Below are positions 26,330 through 34,841 of a stretch of 64,000 nucleotides of DNA, piece after piece; within the stretch, counting starts at the first letter, position 1, and each line of letters starts with the position of its first letter. The DNA is from JANMEX01 sp041751995 (GTDB lineage: Bacteria; Pseudomonadota; Alphaproteobacteria; Rhizobiales; Rhizobiaceae): the NCBI GenBank assembly GCA_041751995.1, contig JBGSHY010000001.1:1-64000 (forward strand), read 5' to 3'. The position numbers and the translations under genes were made by a program. The notes below the pieces were generated by a model. That model was not told where the DNA came from. It was given only the letters and a program-made list of their open reading frames with translations, and made no database searches.

Positions 26330-26602
26330 ATGAGCAAAAGCAAAGATACTTTTGATTCCATTATAAAAAAGCTGTTCAGGAAATTGGGGCCGGCCGGCGT
26401 GAGTACTCGATACGAGAAGCGTCCCAAAGGACTGTCACACCGACCGGCGAATCCCCACGACCCAGGAGATGCGGCGGACCTGAGCACCATGGGGGTCTGC
26501 GCTCGCAGCATACTCAACGCGCCGGTGCACAGTTTGGGCACTGTGACCGATCTTTTCAGAAAATCAACAGTCTTTTGCAGTTATAAACCGGATTCGGCTT
26601 GA
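26330..26602 (+). CDS. Doubtful 90-residue ORF in rpmG-pleD interval
   Basis: The 375-bp interval between rpmG and pleD holds one sizeable plus-strand frame, with an ATG at 26330 just after the rpmG terminator. The predicted product starts MSKSKDTFDSIIKKLFRKLG, a basic amphipathic helix, then becomes low in hydrophobic content. There is no clear ribosome-binding site and I recognise no family. The interval could instead contain a small RNA or nothing functional. Confidence 0.2.
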   Translation: MSKSKDTFDSIIKKLFRKLGPAGVSTRYEKRPKGLSHRPANPHDPGDAADLSTMGVCARSILNAPVHSLGTVTDLFRKSTVFCSYKPDSA

Positions 26603-26644
26603 CAAATGACAGTGAGCTGATCCGGCACAGATTCGCCGGCTAAA

Positions 26645-28015
26645 TCAGGCTGCGAGTTGCACAACACGGTTCCGACCACCGCCCTTGGCTTCATAAAGGG
26701 CGCGGTCGGCACGCTTCATCAAATCGGCAATCGAGTCGTGACCGGCGATCAGGCTGGATACTCCAACCGAAGTTGTGACCTTGATCGTTTTGCCACCCGG
26801 CAAGACAAAGGGCTCGGTCTCAATGGCCGCGCGTACGCGTTCTGCGACCCGGCCAGCAATGGCTGCATCGGTATCGGGCATGGCAACCACAAATTCTTCG
26901 CCGCCAAAACGGCAAACCAGATCAGCGCCGCGAACCTGACGCCGGACGCGCAAAGCAAACTCGCGCAGCACATCATCGCCGCCATCATGACCATGCGCGT
27001 CATTGATCGCCTTGAACTTGTCGATGTCGGCAATCAGGTAGGACAAAGGGCGCTTGCGCTGATTGGCGCGGTCGAACAGCGTCGTCATGTGGTTGTCGAG
27101 GTAACGGCGGTTGTGAAGCCCCGTAAGGCCATCGGTGACCGCCATCTCGATGGTCTGCACAAGGCTCTGGCGCAGCGCCTCATTATAGCGCTTGCGGCGC
27201 ACCTGTGTGCGAAGGCGTGCGGTCAGCTCCTGCGGGTCAATCGGGCGAACCATGAAATCATTCACACCAAGCTCCAGCGCGCGCATGACGCGCTCATCCT
27301 CTCCCGGTTCTGCGATCAACAGAATCGGCAGGAAACGCGTGCGGTCGAGCGAGCGAAGCTGCGAGCAGATGCGCAGCGGATCAAAATTGGCAAAGCCGGT
27401 GGTGATCAGCACGCAATCATAGTTTTTTTCAACAGCCTGAAAAAAGCCGACCTGTGGATCCGGCGTCATATCAACCTGATAATCCCCCTTTAGCATGCGG
27501 CCGATGCGTTCGGCCGAGTGCGGGCGTTCGTCGATCAGCAGCAGCCGCGGCTGGCCCAGAGCCTTGTCGACCTTGCCTTGCAGCAATTCGTCTATGCCGA
27601 TCGCGCGGGTTGTTGCCGCGCGCAGGCGCAGCTCGTCTGTCAGCGTTTTGAGCCGCACAAGGCTTTTCACCCGTGACATCAACTGCAAATCATTGACCGG
27701 CTTGGTCAGGAAATCATCGGCGCCAGCGGTCAGGCCGCGCAATCGGTCTGCAGGCTGGTCCAGCGCCGTGACCATCACCACAGGGATGTGTTGTGTCGCC
27801 GGATCCGCTTTCAGATGCTGGCAGACTTCAAACCCGTCCATGCCGGGCATCATGATGTCGAGAAGAATGAGATCAATTCCGCCCTGCTCGCACGCGGCAA
27901 GCGCATCCGGGCCGTTGGACGCGGTGATGACTTCGTAATACTCAGCGGAAAGGCGCGCCTGCAGCAGCTTCACATTGGCCGGGATGTCGTCAACAACCAG
28001 TATTTTTGCGGTCAC
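26645..28015 (-). CDS. pleD: Diguanylate cyclase response regulator PleD
   Basis: The 456-residue protein has two receiver domains and a GGDEF domain. The phospho-acceptor is Asp53 (LILLDIMMPGMD). The second receiver is degenerate, and the active site GGEEF is at 371-375 with the inhibitory I-site RGAD at 362-365. PleD makes cyclic di-GMP at the differentiating pole in Caulobacter and rhizobia. The start is GTG with GGAG 7 nt upstream. divK lies 21 bp upstream on the same strand, a conserved pair. Confidence 0.96.
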   Translation of the reverse strand: MTAKILVVDDIPANVKLLQARLSAEYYEVITASNGPDALAACEQGGIDLILLDIMMPGMDGFEVCQHLKADPATQHIPVVMVTALDQPADRLRGLTAGADDFLTKPVNDLQLMSRVKSLVRLKTLTDELRLRAATTRAIGIDELLQGKVDKALGQPRLLLIDERPHSAERIGRMLKGDYQVDMTPDPQVGFFQAVEKNYDCVLITTGFANFDPLRICSQLRSLDRTRFLPILLIAEPGEDERVMRALELGVNDFMVRPIDPQELTARLRTQVRRKRYNEALRQSLVQTIEMAVTDGLTGLHNRRYLDNHMTTLFDRANQRKRPLSYLIADIDKFKAINDAHGHDGGDDVLREFALRVRRQVRGADLVCRFGGEEFVVAMPDTDAAIAGRVAERVRAAIETEPFVLPGGKTIKVTTSVGVSSLIAGHDSIADLMKRADRALYEAKGGGRNRVVQLAA

Positions 28016-28036
28016 GCTGCTGCTCCGTTACCTATC

Positions 28037-28408
28037 TCAAGCGTCGCCGAGGTAGGACTTGATCGTCTCGACAAATTTCGAGACGGAAATCGGTTTGGAT
28101 ATATAGGCCTCACAGCCGCCCTGGCGGATGCGTTCTTCATCGCCCTTCATGGCAAAGGCCGTGACGGCAATGACCGGAATGCGGTGCAGCTTGTCGTCTT
28201 CCTTGAGCCATTTGGTGACTTCCAGCCCCGAAACCTCCGGCAACTGGATATCCATGAGGATCAGATCCGGCTTGTGAAGCCTTGCAAGATCCAGCGCTTC
28301 AAGCCCGTTGCGGGTCCGAATCGTCTCGTAACCTGACGCCTCGATCAGGTCCTTGAAGAGCTTCATGTTCAGCTCATTGTCTTCAACGATCATGACGCGC
28401 TTGGCCAT
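28037..28408 (-). CDS. divK: Cell-cycle response regulator DivK
   Basis: This 123-residue single-domain receiver has acidic pocket residues near the N terminus (MIVEDNELN), phospho-acceptor Asp53 (LILMDIQLPEVSG), the conserved Thr/Ala switch (VTAFAMKGD) and Lys in SKPIS. DivK relays phosphate signals between PleC, DivJ and DivL to control CtrA in alphaproteobacteria. It is the first gene of a divK-pleD operon, divergent from the DUF3572 gene. Confidence 0.96.
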   Translation of the reverse strand: MAKRVMIVEDNELNMKLFKDLIEASGYETIRTRNGLEALDLARLHKPDLILMDIQLPEVSGLEVTKWLKEDDKLHRIPVIAVTAFAMKGDEERIRQGGCEAYISKPISVSKFVETIKSYLGDA

Positions 28409-28552
28409 GTCATCCTTTCCGGCGGGTTGTCAGTTATCTTGAGGACAACCAGACTTGGCGCCTTGCATAGCGTGATTTGATTGACGAAACGCAAAGAACA
28501 GGCAAACGAAGTGCAGATACTTGAATTTTCAACGAAATATGCGGGCATCTGG

Positions 28553-28855
28553 ATGTTGAAACAGGACAAAAACAACATAAACGGCGAGGATATTGCCATC
28601 CGCGCGCTGGTCTGGATTGCCGGAAACGAACAGATGCTGCACCGCTTCCTCGATCTTTCCGGCATTGACGCCAGCCAAATCCGTCAGGCGGCGCAGGAAC
28701 CGGCGTTTCTTGCTGGTGTGCTCAATTTCATTCTGGCGCATGAGCCGACACTCAACAAATTTGCCGAAGCGGAAAACCTGCACCCATCCTCAGTCGGCAA
28801 GGCGCTCAGATCCCTGCCCGGCGGCGACCGGGGATATGATCAGGGCTCGGTCTGA
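28553..28855 (+). CDS. DUF3572 family protein
   Basis: The 100-residue protein from the ATG at 28553 fits DUF3572: ALVWIAGNEQMLHRFLDLSG in the first half, then QEPAFLAGVLNFIL and a hydrophilic C terminus. It is small, acidic and helical, with no known function. It stands next to divK in many Rhizobiales. An in-frame start 24 codons upstream exists but lacks family similarity. It ends 5 bp before the convergent GNAT gene. Confidence 0.85.
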   Translation: MLKQDKNNINGEDIAIRALVWIAGNEQMLHRFLDLSGIDASQIRQAAQEPAFLAGVLNFILAHEPTLNKFAEAENLHPSSVGKALRSLPGGDRGYDQGSV

Positions 28856-28860
28856 TCCTG

Positions 28861-29463
28861 TCACAAGACCAACCGCATCAGCGGCCTGCCCTCCTTTCGG
28901 CGGGCAACTTCGGTGAACCCGGCCTTCTCGAACACCGACGTGGAGCCGACAAACAGGCCGATCGACTTGGATTGCTTGGCGCGGTCCATCGGGCTGGCCT
29001 CGATCAGGCGTGCGCCATTGGCCTTGGCGAACAAAACACCTTCGGAGACCATCTTGTGCGACAGGCCTTTGCCGCGCTCTTTTGATTTCGAGAAAAAACA
29101 CGAAATCGCCCACACAGACGGGTCATTGGCTGACGCGTCGTCCAATGGCGTCGTCGTGCGGTTCGGATTGTTCCACTCGGGAACATCGGCGCGCGGACCG
29201 ATCTGCATCCAGCTGACCGGCTCGCCGTTCCGGTACGCCAGCAACCCCGGAGGCGGGCCAGTCCGGATGCGGTCAACCATGAAATCACGCTTCTCGTCTC
29301 CGGACATCGCCTGACGGTCCTTCGGCTTCATCCGGAACGCGGTGCACCAGCAGCCATAACAGGCGCCGCTGGGGCCGAACAAAGTTTCAAAGTCGCCAAT
29401 CCGCTCTGGCGTCAAAGGCAGCACGGTGATCTGATCCAAAGATAACGGTTCAACGTCAGACAT
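28861..29463 (-). CDS. GNAT family N-acetyltransferase
   Basis: The 200-residue protein has a GNAT fold. A Cys-rich segment (GACYGCWCTAF) lies near residue 35, and the acetyl-CoA region follows CFFSKSKERGKGLSHKMV at about residues 122-139. The C-terminal motif is GFTEVARR. The Cys-Trp-Cys segment marks a subgroup seen in several bacteria, and the substrate is unknown. Its start is 69 bp from the dinB ATG on the other strand, so the LexA-type box between them could affect both genes. Confidence 0.85.
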   Translation of the reverse strand: MSDVEPLSLDQITVLPLTPERIGDFETLFGPSGACYGCWCTAFRMKPKDRQAMSGDEKRDFMVDRIRTGPPPGLLAYRNGEPVSWMQIGPRADVPEWNNPNRTTTPLDDASANDPSVWAISCFFSKSKERGKGLSHKMVSEGVLFAKANGARLIEASPMDRAKQSKSIGLFVGSTSVFEKAGFTEVARRKEGRPLMRLVL

Positions 29464-29494
29464 CTTGTCCGATTCCGGTTTGAGATTTGTATAT

Positions 29495-29509
29495 GTTCTT
29501 GTATTGTTC
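29495..29509 (+). promoter_or_regulatory. LexA (SOS) box, GTTC-N7-GTTC
   Basis: The sequence GTTCTTGTATTGTTC is an exact match to the alphaproteobacterial LexA direct repeat GTTC-N7-GTTC. It lies 24 bp before the dinB ATG at 29533, within the region expected to hold the promoter. It predicts repression of dinB by LexA and induction by DNA damage. Confidence 0.85.
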
Positions 29510-29532
29510 CGGCAATTTCATTGGATGTCAAC

Positions 29533-30816
29533 ATGGGTGAGATCCTTGGACGGGGGTTCTGTCGCGATTGCCTGATTGAGGTGACCGGCGAAGAACGCCG
29601 CTGCACGGCTTGCGGATCACCGCGCTTGCTGCGTCATAGCGAGTTGGCGACCCTCTCCATCGCCCACATCGACTGCGACGCCTTCTATGCTTCTGTTGAA
29701 AAGCGCGACAATCCGGACCTGCGCGACAAGCCGGTGATTATCGGCGGCGGCAAGCGCGGCGTCGTGTCGACGGCATGCTACATTGCGCGCGTCCACGGTG
29801 TCCGTTCGGCCATGCCGATGTTCAAGGCGCTGGAAGCCTGTCCGCAGGCCATCGTCGTCAGGCCGGACATGGAGAAATACGTGAGAGTGGGCAAGGAAGT
29901 GCGCAAGCTGATGCTGGACATCACGCCGCTGGTTGAGCCGATTTCGATTGATGAGGCGTTTCTCGATCTGTCCGGCACGGAAAAACTGCACCGCGCCACG
30001 CCTGCATACACATTGGCGAAGTTTGCCAAGCGGGTCGAGAACGAGATCGGCATTTCGGTTTCGGCGGGGCTGTCCTACTGCAAATTTCTCGCAAAAATCG
30101 CCTCCGACATGGAAAAGCCGCGCGGATTTTCGGTTATCGGGCAACAGGAGGCCGTCAGCTATTTGGCCGCCCTGCCCGTTTCCAAAATCTGGGGAGTCGG
30201 CAAGGCGTTCGAGGAAACACTCTCATGTGACGGCATCACCATGATCGGCCAGTTGCAGACAATGGATGAAGCCAATCTGATGCGCCGCTATGGCGTGATG
30301 GGCCAGCGGCTTGCCCGCCTGTCGCGGGGAATTGACACCCGCAAAGTCGATCCAACCTCGGACATGAAAAGCGTTTCGGCGGAAACCACGTTCAATGTGG
30401 ACCTTTCTTCACTTGAGGATTTGCGCCCCGTGCTCCGGGCCCTGTCGGAGAAAGTCGCCCGGCGGATGAAGCGCTATGGCGTGGCAGGCATGACGGTTGC
30501 GCTGAAACTGAAGACCACGGATTTCAAGTCACGCATCCGCAACAGGACACTGGCCGACCCGACGCAGTTGGCAGACCGCATTTTCCGCACTGGCCTAGCT
30601 CTTCTGGAACGGGAACTCGACGGCACGAAATTCCGGCTGATCGGCATCGGCGTTTCGGAACTGTGCGAACCCGATCAGGCCGACCCGGTCGATCTCGTTG
30701 ACCCGCAAGCCGCCAAGCGGGCCAAAGCGGAAAGTGCGATGGATGTGCTGCGGGACAAATTCGGAAAACATGCGCTCGAAACCGGCGAGACATTCGGGCG
30801 CAAGCGGCGGGACTGA
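29533..30816 (+). CDS. dinB: DNA polymerase IV with N-terminal zinc ribbon
   Basis: The 427-residue Y-family polymerase has catalytic motifs HIDCDAFYASVE and SISIDEAFLDLSG, a helix-hairpin-helix region (VSKIWGVGKAFEETL) and a little-finger domain from about residue 250. It performs error-prone synthesis past lesions. The first 30 residues add four cysteines, C10, C13, C24 and C27 (FCRDC and CTAC), which would form a small zinc ribbon absent from E. coli DinB. ATG 29533 is preferred; an in-frame TTG lies four codons upstream. Expression is probably SOS-controlled through the upstream LexA box. Confidence 0.95.
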   Translation: MGEILGRGFCRDCLIEVTGEERRCTACGSPRLLRHSELATLSIAHIDCDAFYASVEKRDNPDLRDKPVIIGGGKRGVVSTACYIARVHGVRSAMPMFKALEACPQAIVVRPDMEKYVRVGKEVRKLMLDITPLVEPISIDEAFLDLSGTEKLHRATPAYTLAKFAKRVENEIGISVSAGLSYCKFLAKIASDMEKPRGFSVIGQQEAVSYLAALPVSKIWGVGKAFEETLSCDGITMIGQLQTMDEANLMRRYGVMGQRLARLSRGIDTRKVDPTSDMKSVSAETTFNVDLSSLEDLRPVLRALSEKVARRMKRYGVAGMTVALKLKTTDFKSRIRNRTLADPTQLADRIFRTGLALLERELDGTKFRLIGIGVSELCEPDQADPVDLVDPQAAKRAKAESAMDVLRDKFGKHALETGETFGRKRRD

Positions 30817-30834
30817 ACACAAAGGAAGATTGCG

Positions 30835-31392
30835 ATGAGCGACAAGATGCTGGATCTGGCTGAAAGGCTTTTAAAAGTGCATCCGGATGGCCTGTCAGTA
30901 CGCGAGCGAAAAGTGCTGGACAAACTCGCCTCGCGCGAGCGCATCAGCGAAGACATCAACACGCTCTATTCCGGAAAAATGAGTTACGGCGACCGCTTGG
31001 CAGACAATGTCGCGGCGTTCGGCGGTTCGTGGACTTTCATCATTCTGTTCTTTGTGGTGTTGGTTGGCTGGATTGCGATCAACTCAGTTTTGCTTGGCAA
31101 TGCAAAGGCCTTTGATCCGTACCCGTTCATTTTCCTCAATCTCGTCCTGTCGATGATCGCCGCAGCCCAGGCGCCGATCATCCTGATGTCGCAAAACCGG
31201 CAAGCCGAAAAAGACCGGTTGGTCGCGGGACATGATTATGAAATCAATCTCAAGGCCGAACTGGAGATCCTGGCGCTGCATGAAAAGCTGGATGATGTGC
31301 GGCAGGAGAAACTGGTGGTGCTGATGAAGCAACAGGAAGAGCAGATGAAACTGCTCGCGCAAATCTTGAAAAACGCGGAAAACAAACGTTAA
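30835..31392 (+). CDS. DUF1003 family membrane protein
   Basis: The 185-residue protein matches DUF1003: a hydrophilic N-terminal part, two membrane segments (about residues 64-83 and 97-117) joined by the conserved DPYPFIFLNL, then AAQAPIILMSQNRQAEKDR. The C-terminal third is a charged helix likely to form a coiled coil. Function is unknown. It starts 18 bp after dinB in the same direction, so it may share the damage-inducible promoter. Confidence 0.9.
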   Translation: MSDKMLDLAERLLKVHPDGLSVRERKVLDKLASRERISEDINTLYSGKMSYGDRLADNVAAFGGSWTFIILFFVVLVGWIAINSVLLGNAKAFDPYPFIFLNLVLSMIAAAQAPIILMSQNRQAEKDRLVAGHDYEINLKAELEILALHEKLDDVRQEKLVVLMKQQEEQMKLLAQILKNAENKR

Positions 31393-31480
31393 AAATTCCC
31401 GGAAACGGTTGAAAATTCATGCAAAATTGGGTTCGATGGTATCGGTAAAAACTGACAACGCTCCTTGGAAAAGCACCTTC

Positions 31481-31945
31481 ATGAACCGGAAATCGTCTTT
31501 CACATCCTCAGCTATTATTTCTGCCGCTCTTCTCATAACCCCGGCCTATGCAGCAGATTCCAGACACACGGTCACCAAAGTCGACGGCGGCACATTCGAG
31601 GAAAGCTGGTGGGAAACGCTCGCCTACTGCACCGGCCAGACCAATGTCCTCGCCGAATGGGCAAAAGGCCAAGGTAAGGCAGAAGCTGTGGCATTGGCCA
31701 ACGGGTCCAATGTGCTGTGGTCGCTGACGATCAAACGCCTGGTTACAGAACGAGGAATATCGCCCGAAGAAGCGCAGCAGGTGGCCCTGCCGACCGTGCG
31801 AGACGCCGCCGGCCTGCAAAAGCAGGGCATCACAATCTACACTGCCACCGGAAAAATGGAGGAGGAGTTCACGTCGAAAGTCGAGCGCTGCAACAGCGAA
31901 CTGCATGACTATGTCACCGCTTTCCCCGATGACCTTGCGAAATGA
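31481..31945 (+). CDS. Secreted protein of unknown function
   Basis: From the ATG at 31481 the 154-residue product starts with a clear signal peptide (basic NRKS, hydrophobic IISAALLITPAYA, cleavage after AYA). The mature part is helical and contains two cysteines about 95 residues apart, which could form a disulphide in the periplasm. I do not recognise the family. It follows the DUF1003 gene by 88 bp. Confidence 0.65.
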   Translation: MNRKSSFTSSAIISAALLITPAYAADSRHTVTKVDGGTFEESWWETLAYCTGQTNVLAEWAKGQGKAEAVALANGSNVLWSLTIKRLVTERGISPEEAQQVALPTVRDAAGLQKQGITIYTATGKMEEEFTSKVERCNSELHDYVTAFPDDLAK

Positions 31946-31972
31946 GCGCTTCACCCTTCATGAGTTTCCCGA

Positions 31973-32266
31973 ATGCCTGACTACCAGTTTGAAGCTCCGC
32001 TCTGGGAATGGGGCGGCAAGGGCAGCTGGCATTTTGTCACTGTGCCGGAAGATCTCTCCGGTATCATCCGCATGAGCATACCGCAGAAAAACGGATTCGG
32101 CTCCGTCCGCGTGGCAGCATCAGTTGGTGGTCATAAATGGAAGACATCCCTGTTTCCCGATGCAAAGTCGAGGTGCTATTTCATGCCAGTCAAAGCCGAC
32201 ATCAGGCGACTTGCCAAGGTCAAGGCCGGTGACAGCATCGCAGTCAGCCTCGAAGTGATCAGCTGA
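31973..32266 (+). CDS. DUF1905 domain protein
   Basis: The 97-residue protein has the DUF1905 pattern: FEAPLWEWGGKGSWHFVTVP at the start, then GFGSVRVAASVGGHKWKTSL and a C-terminal RRLAKVKAGDSIAVSLE. It is a small beta-rich domain with unknown role, often seen alone or fused to YdeI-like domains. It lies 27 bp after the secreted-protein gene. Confidence 0.88.
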   Translation: MPDYQFEAPLWEWGGKGSWHFVTVPEDLSGIIRMSIPQKNGFGSVRVAASVGGHKWKTSLFPDAKSRCYFMPVKADIRRLAKVKAGDSIAVSLEVIS

Positions 32267-32316
32267 ACTTCAACCGGGGAATTGAATTTCCATTCAGTTC
32301 GGGCTTTAAGGCATTT

Positions 32317-32658
32317 ATGCAAAAGCACCGCGGCCTTCCCGAATTCATGTACGGCTCCAACATCCGCATCGCCATCCGGCGGGACCAGAAGGATGTGACG
32401 CCGCTGCGCCGCCGCGAACGCGACTATCTGCGTCCAGCCGAACAGTCGCAGGCCGATGAATTCACTGTCGGTTCGCTCTACAAGCTTTATGGCGAGGAAC
32501 CCTTCGTGCGCGGCAATATTGACGCCGGGCGGATAAACTGGCTGCTCGGCCGCGAGATTGTCGCCGCCGACAACAATTTCAGCCCGGTTGATTACGACAC
32601 CCTGCTCAAACTCAACGTGCCGCTGGCCCGGAAGAATTTTCCGGGCGCGTTCAAATAG
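32317..32658 (+). CDS. Hypothetical basic protein
   Basis: The 113-residue protein is rich in Arg and Lys in its first half (RIAIRRDQKD, PLRRRERDYL) and has no signal peptide or membrane segment. I do not recognise the family. It lies 50 bp after the DUF1905 gene and its stop is 3 bp from the end of the convergent CocE gene. The tight packing and codon use like its neighbours favour a real gene. Confidence 0.55.
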   Translation: MQKHRGLPEFMYGSNIRIAIRRDQKDVTPLRRRERDYLRPAEQSQADEFTVGSLYKLYGEEPFVRGNIDAGRINWLLGREIVAADNNFSPVDYDTLLKLNVPLARKNFPGAFK

Positions 32659-32661
32659 GCT

Positions 32662-34659
32662 TCAGATCAGCTCGCGCTCGATCGTATCGCCATAGCTGCG
32701 TTCGAAGACCATTCTGCCACCCTCAAACGCCTTCACATGTCCGGTCACATGAAAATGCGTCTCGTCTGACCGCATTTCCGAACTGGTTTCCGTCCGGATG
32801 GACCAATCACCGCGCTTAAGCGTCTGCTCCCAGCGGATGTTCGCCCGCGCTGACAGCGGATCGCGGGGATGGATTGACCAGATCTCTTCTGTCAAAGAAC
32901 CAGACTCCAAACCGTGCTCCAGATCGCGGTCACAGCCAAAATCGTTGAGCACCGTCAGTTTCACAGTGCCATCTTCCCCGCGCTCAGTTGTCCGGCTGGA
33001 TTTGGCTTTACGCACATTCTCGATTTGCCAAGGCATCGCAGCCTCTGGCGCTTCAAACCGCCATTCATCGCCTTGCGCCGCCGGTCTGACCGGCAGAGCC
33101 AAGGACGCCTCCGTCAGCGTCACGGTCGCCTGACGTGGCGAAGGCCAGACAGACGGCCAGTTTGAGGTCGACACAGCCACACGCAGCCGGTGACCGGCCG
33201 GGATGCGGTAGGCAATCTGGTCCAGCGCGAACAAGGCCGCATAGGACTTGCCCGGAATCAGCGCTTCCGGATGTTTATGCGAAGAATGATGCGCGAGGTT
33301 GAGAAACCCGTAGGTGATCATCGCCGAGCGGCCATCCGGGAACACATCACAAAGCCGGACGGACACCAGAGCATCCGGTTGATCCGAAGAGAAGCGGAAG
33401 GCGAAAGTCGGCGCGCCGACAATGTCCTTCGACGCCTCCAAAATCCCGCCATCAAAAACAATGGACAGCGCGTCATCCGCACTCTGTTCGTCCGGAAGTT
33501 CCGGTCCGTAGGTGAAAGGGAAATACTCGCCAGCCGCCAGGCCGCAATCTTGCGGCGATGAGATGGATTTATTCATGCCGGCTGCCGAACTAGCCAAGCC
33601 GCTGTCTGTCAAATGAAGCACCTCCAGCGCGATTGAAGGCGACGGCCATGTGTCTTCCGCAATCCAGCGCCCCGGCCTTTCCGGCAGCCATGGGTTCGGC
33701 TCGATGCTGTCCATCAGCCATGCGCGGTAGGCCGGGTCATTTTCAGCGCCGGTATCAATCCCCTTCAGCCAATGGTCCCACCAGCGCAGCGCCTCCTGCA
33801 GGAAGCCGATGCGCGGCTCCGGCGCAGCGAAATGCGGATATTTGTGGATCCACGGCCCGACAATCGCCTTGACCGGACTTTGAATGCTGGTCGCTAGATG
33901 CGCAGGCGTGTTGCGGTATCCGTCATGCCAGCCGCCAAAAGACAGCACCGCCGCCTTGATCGCCGTATAGTCTTCGCAAATCGACCCATGCTTCCAATAG
34001 GCATCGCGGTGCGGGTGGCGAAGCCACGTGCTGATCAAAAGCGGCATGGCGTCCAGTCGCTCGAGCCACATGTCACGCCATTTCTCGCCAACCAGCGCCG
34101 GGTCAGGCGGGCGCGACGAATAGGACAACATGTTGGCCGACCAGCCGAAATTTTCTCCGAGCAAACAGCCGCCCTTGTAGTGAATATCATCGGCATAGCG
34201 GTCCACTGTCGAGCACAGCGAAATCACCGCTTTCAGCGATGGCGGGTTCATCGCCGCCACTTGCAGCCCGTTGAATCCGCCCCACGATATACCCATCATG
34301 CCCGTGTTGCCATTGCACCACTCTTGGTGCGCCGCCCAGGCGTGGACCGCGCAGGCGTCATCCAGTTCCTGTTGCGTATACTCGTCCTCCATCAACCCTT
34401 CGGAATCGCCATTGCCGCGCATGTCGACGCGGATGCAGGCGTAGCCGTGACCGGCAAAATACGGATGGGTCAGGCTGTCGCGGGCAATCGTCCCGTCACG
34501 CTTGCGATAGGGCAGATGCTCAATGATCGCCGGGACTGGATTGGCCGCCGCATCCTCAGGCATCCAGATGCGCGCGGACAGTCGCACGCCGTCCGGCATG
34601 ACAATGCCCACATCGGCTTGTTCGACGACTTTGCGCGGAAATTCGGTAATCGTCTTCAT
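32662..34659 (-). CDS. CocE/NonD family hydrolase (peptidase S15-like)
   Basis: The 665-residue alpha/beta hydrolase has the catalytic serine in GISWGGFN at about residue 122. An X-Pro dipeptidyl-peptidase (S15) core includes PYRKRDGT and RVDMRGNGDSEG, and a C-terminal jelly-roll domain follows after residue 400. Such enzymes cleave esters or acylated peptides; the substrate is unknown. The ATG at 34659 is chosen because GGGAG and AGGG lie just upstream and the family begins KTITEFPR; an earlier ATG at 34719 is possible. It is divergent from rimO. Confidence 0.88.
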   Translation of the reverse strand: MKTITEFPRKVVEQADVGIVMPDGVRLSARIWMPEDAAANPVPAIIEHLPYRKRDGTIARDSLTHPYFAGHGYACIRVDMRGNGDSEGLMEDEYTQQELDDACAVHAWAAHQEWCNGNTGMMGISWGGFNGLQVAAMNPPSLKAVISLCSTVDRYADDIHYKGGCLLGENFGWSANMLSYSSRPPDPALVGEKWRDMWLERLDAMPLLISTWLRHPHRDAYWKHGSICEDYTAIKAAVLSFGGWHDGYRNTPAHLATSIQSPVKAIVGPWIHKYPHFAAPEPRIGFLQEALRWWDHWLKGIDTGAENDPAYRAWLMDSIEPNPWLPERPGRWIAEDTWPSPSIALEVLHLTDSGLASSAAGMNKSISSPQDCGLAAGEYFPFTYGPELPDEQSADDALSIVFDGGILEASKDIVGAPTFAFRFSSDQPDALVSVRLCDVFPDGRSAMITYGFLNLAHHSSHKHPEALIPGKSYAALFALDQIAYRIPAGHRLRVAVSTSNWPSVWPSPRQATVTLTEASLALPVRPAAQGDEWRFEAPEAAMPWQIENVRKAKSSRTTERGEDGTVKLTVLNDFGCDRDLEHGLESGSLTEEIWSIHPRDPLSARANIRWEQTLKRGDWSIRTETSSEMRSDETHFHVTGHVKAFEGGRMVFERSYGDTIERELI

Positions 34660-34841
34660 TGCCCTGCTCCCGGTCTTTGTTTCTGCCGGCTTGGCAGCAG
34701 CTTCGTTGGAAATTGTCATGATTGTTGATCCGGATACGACTTCGCCAAGCAGAATTCCGCCAACATTCACTGGCGCAGAACAAGCTTACACCTCTTGCCA
34801 ATTCATGCTATCGGGCCGTTCGATTTTCCAAAGGACTGTTC

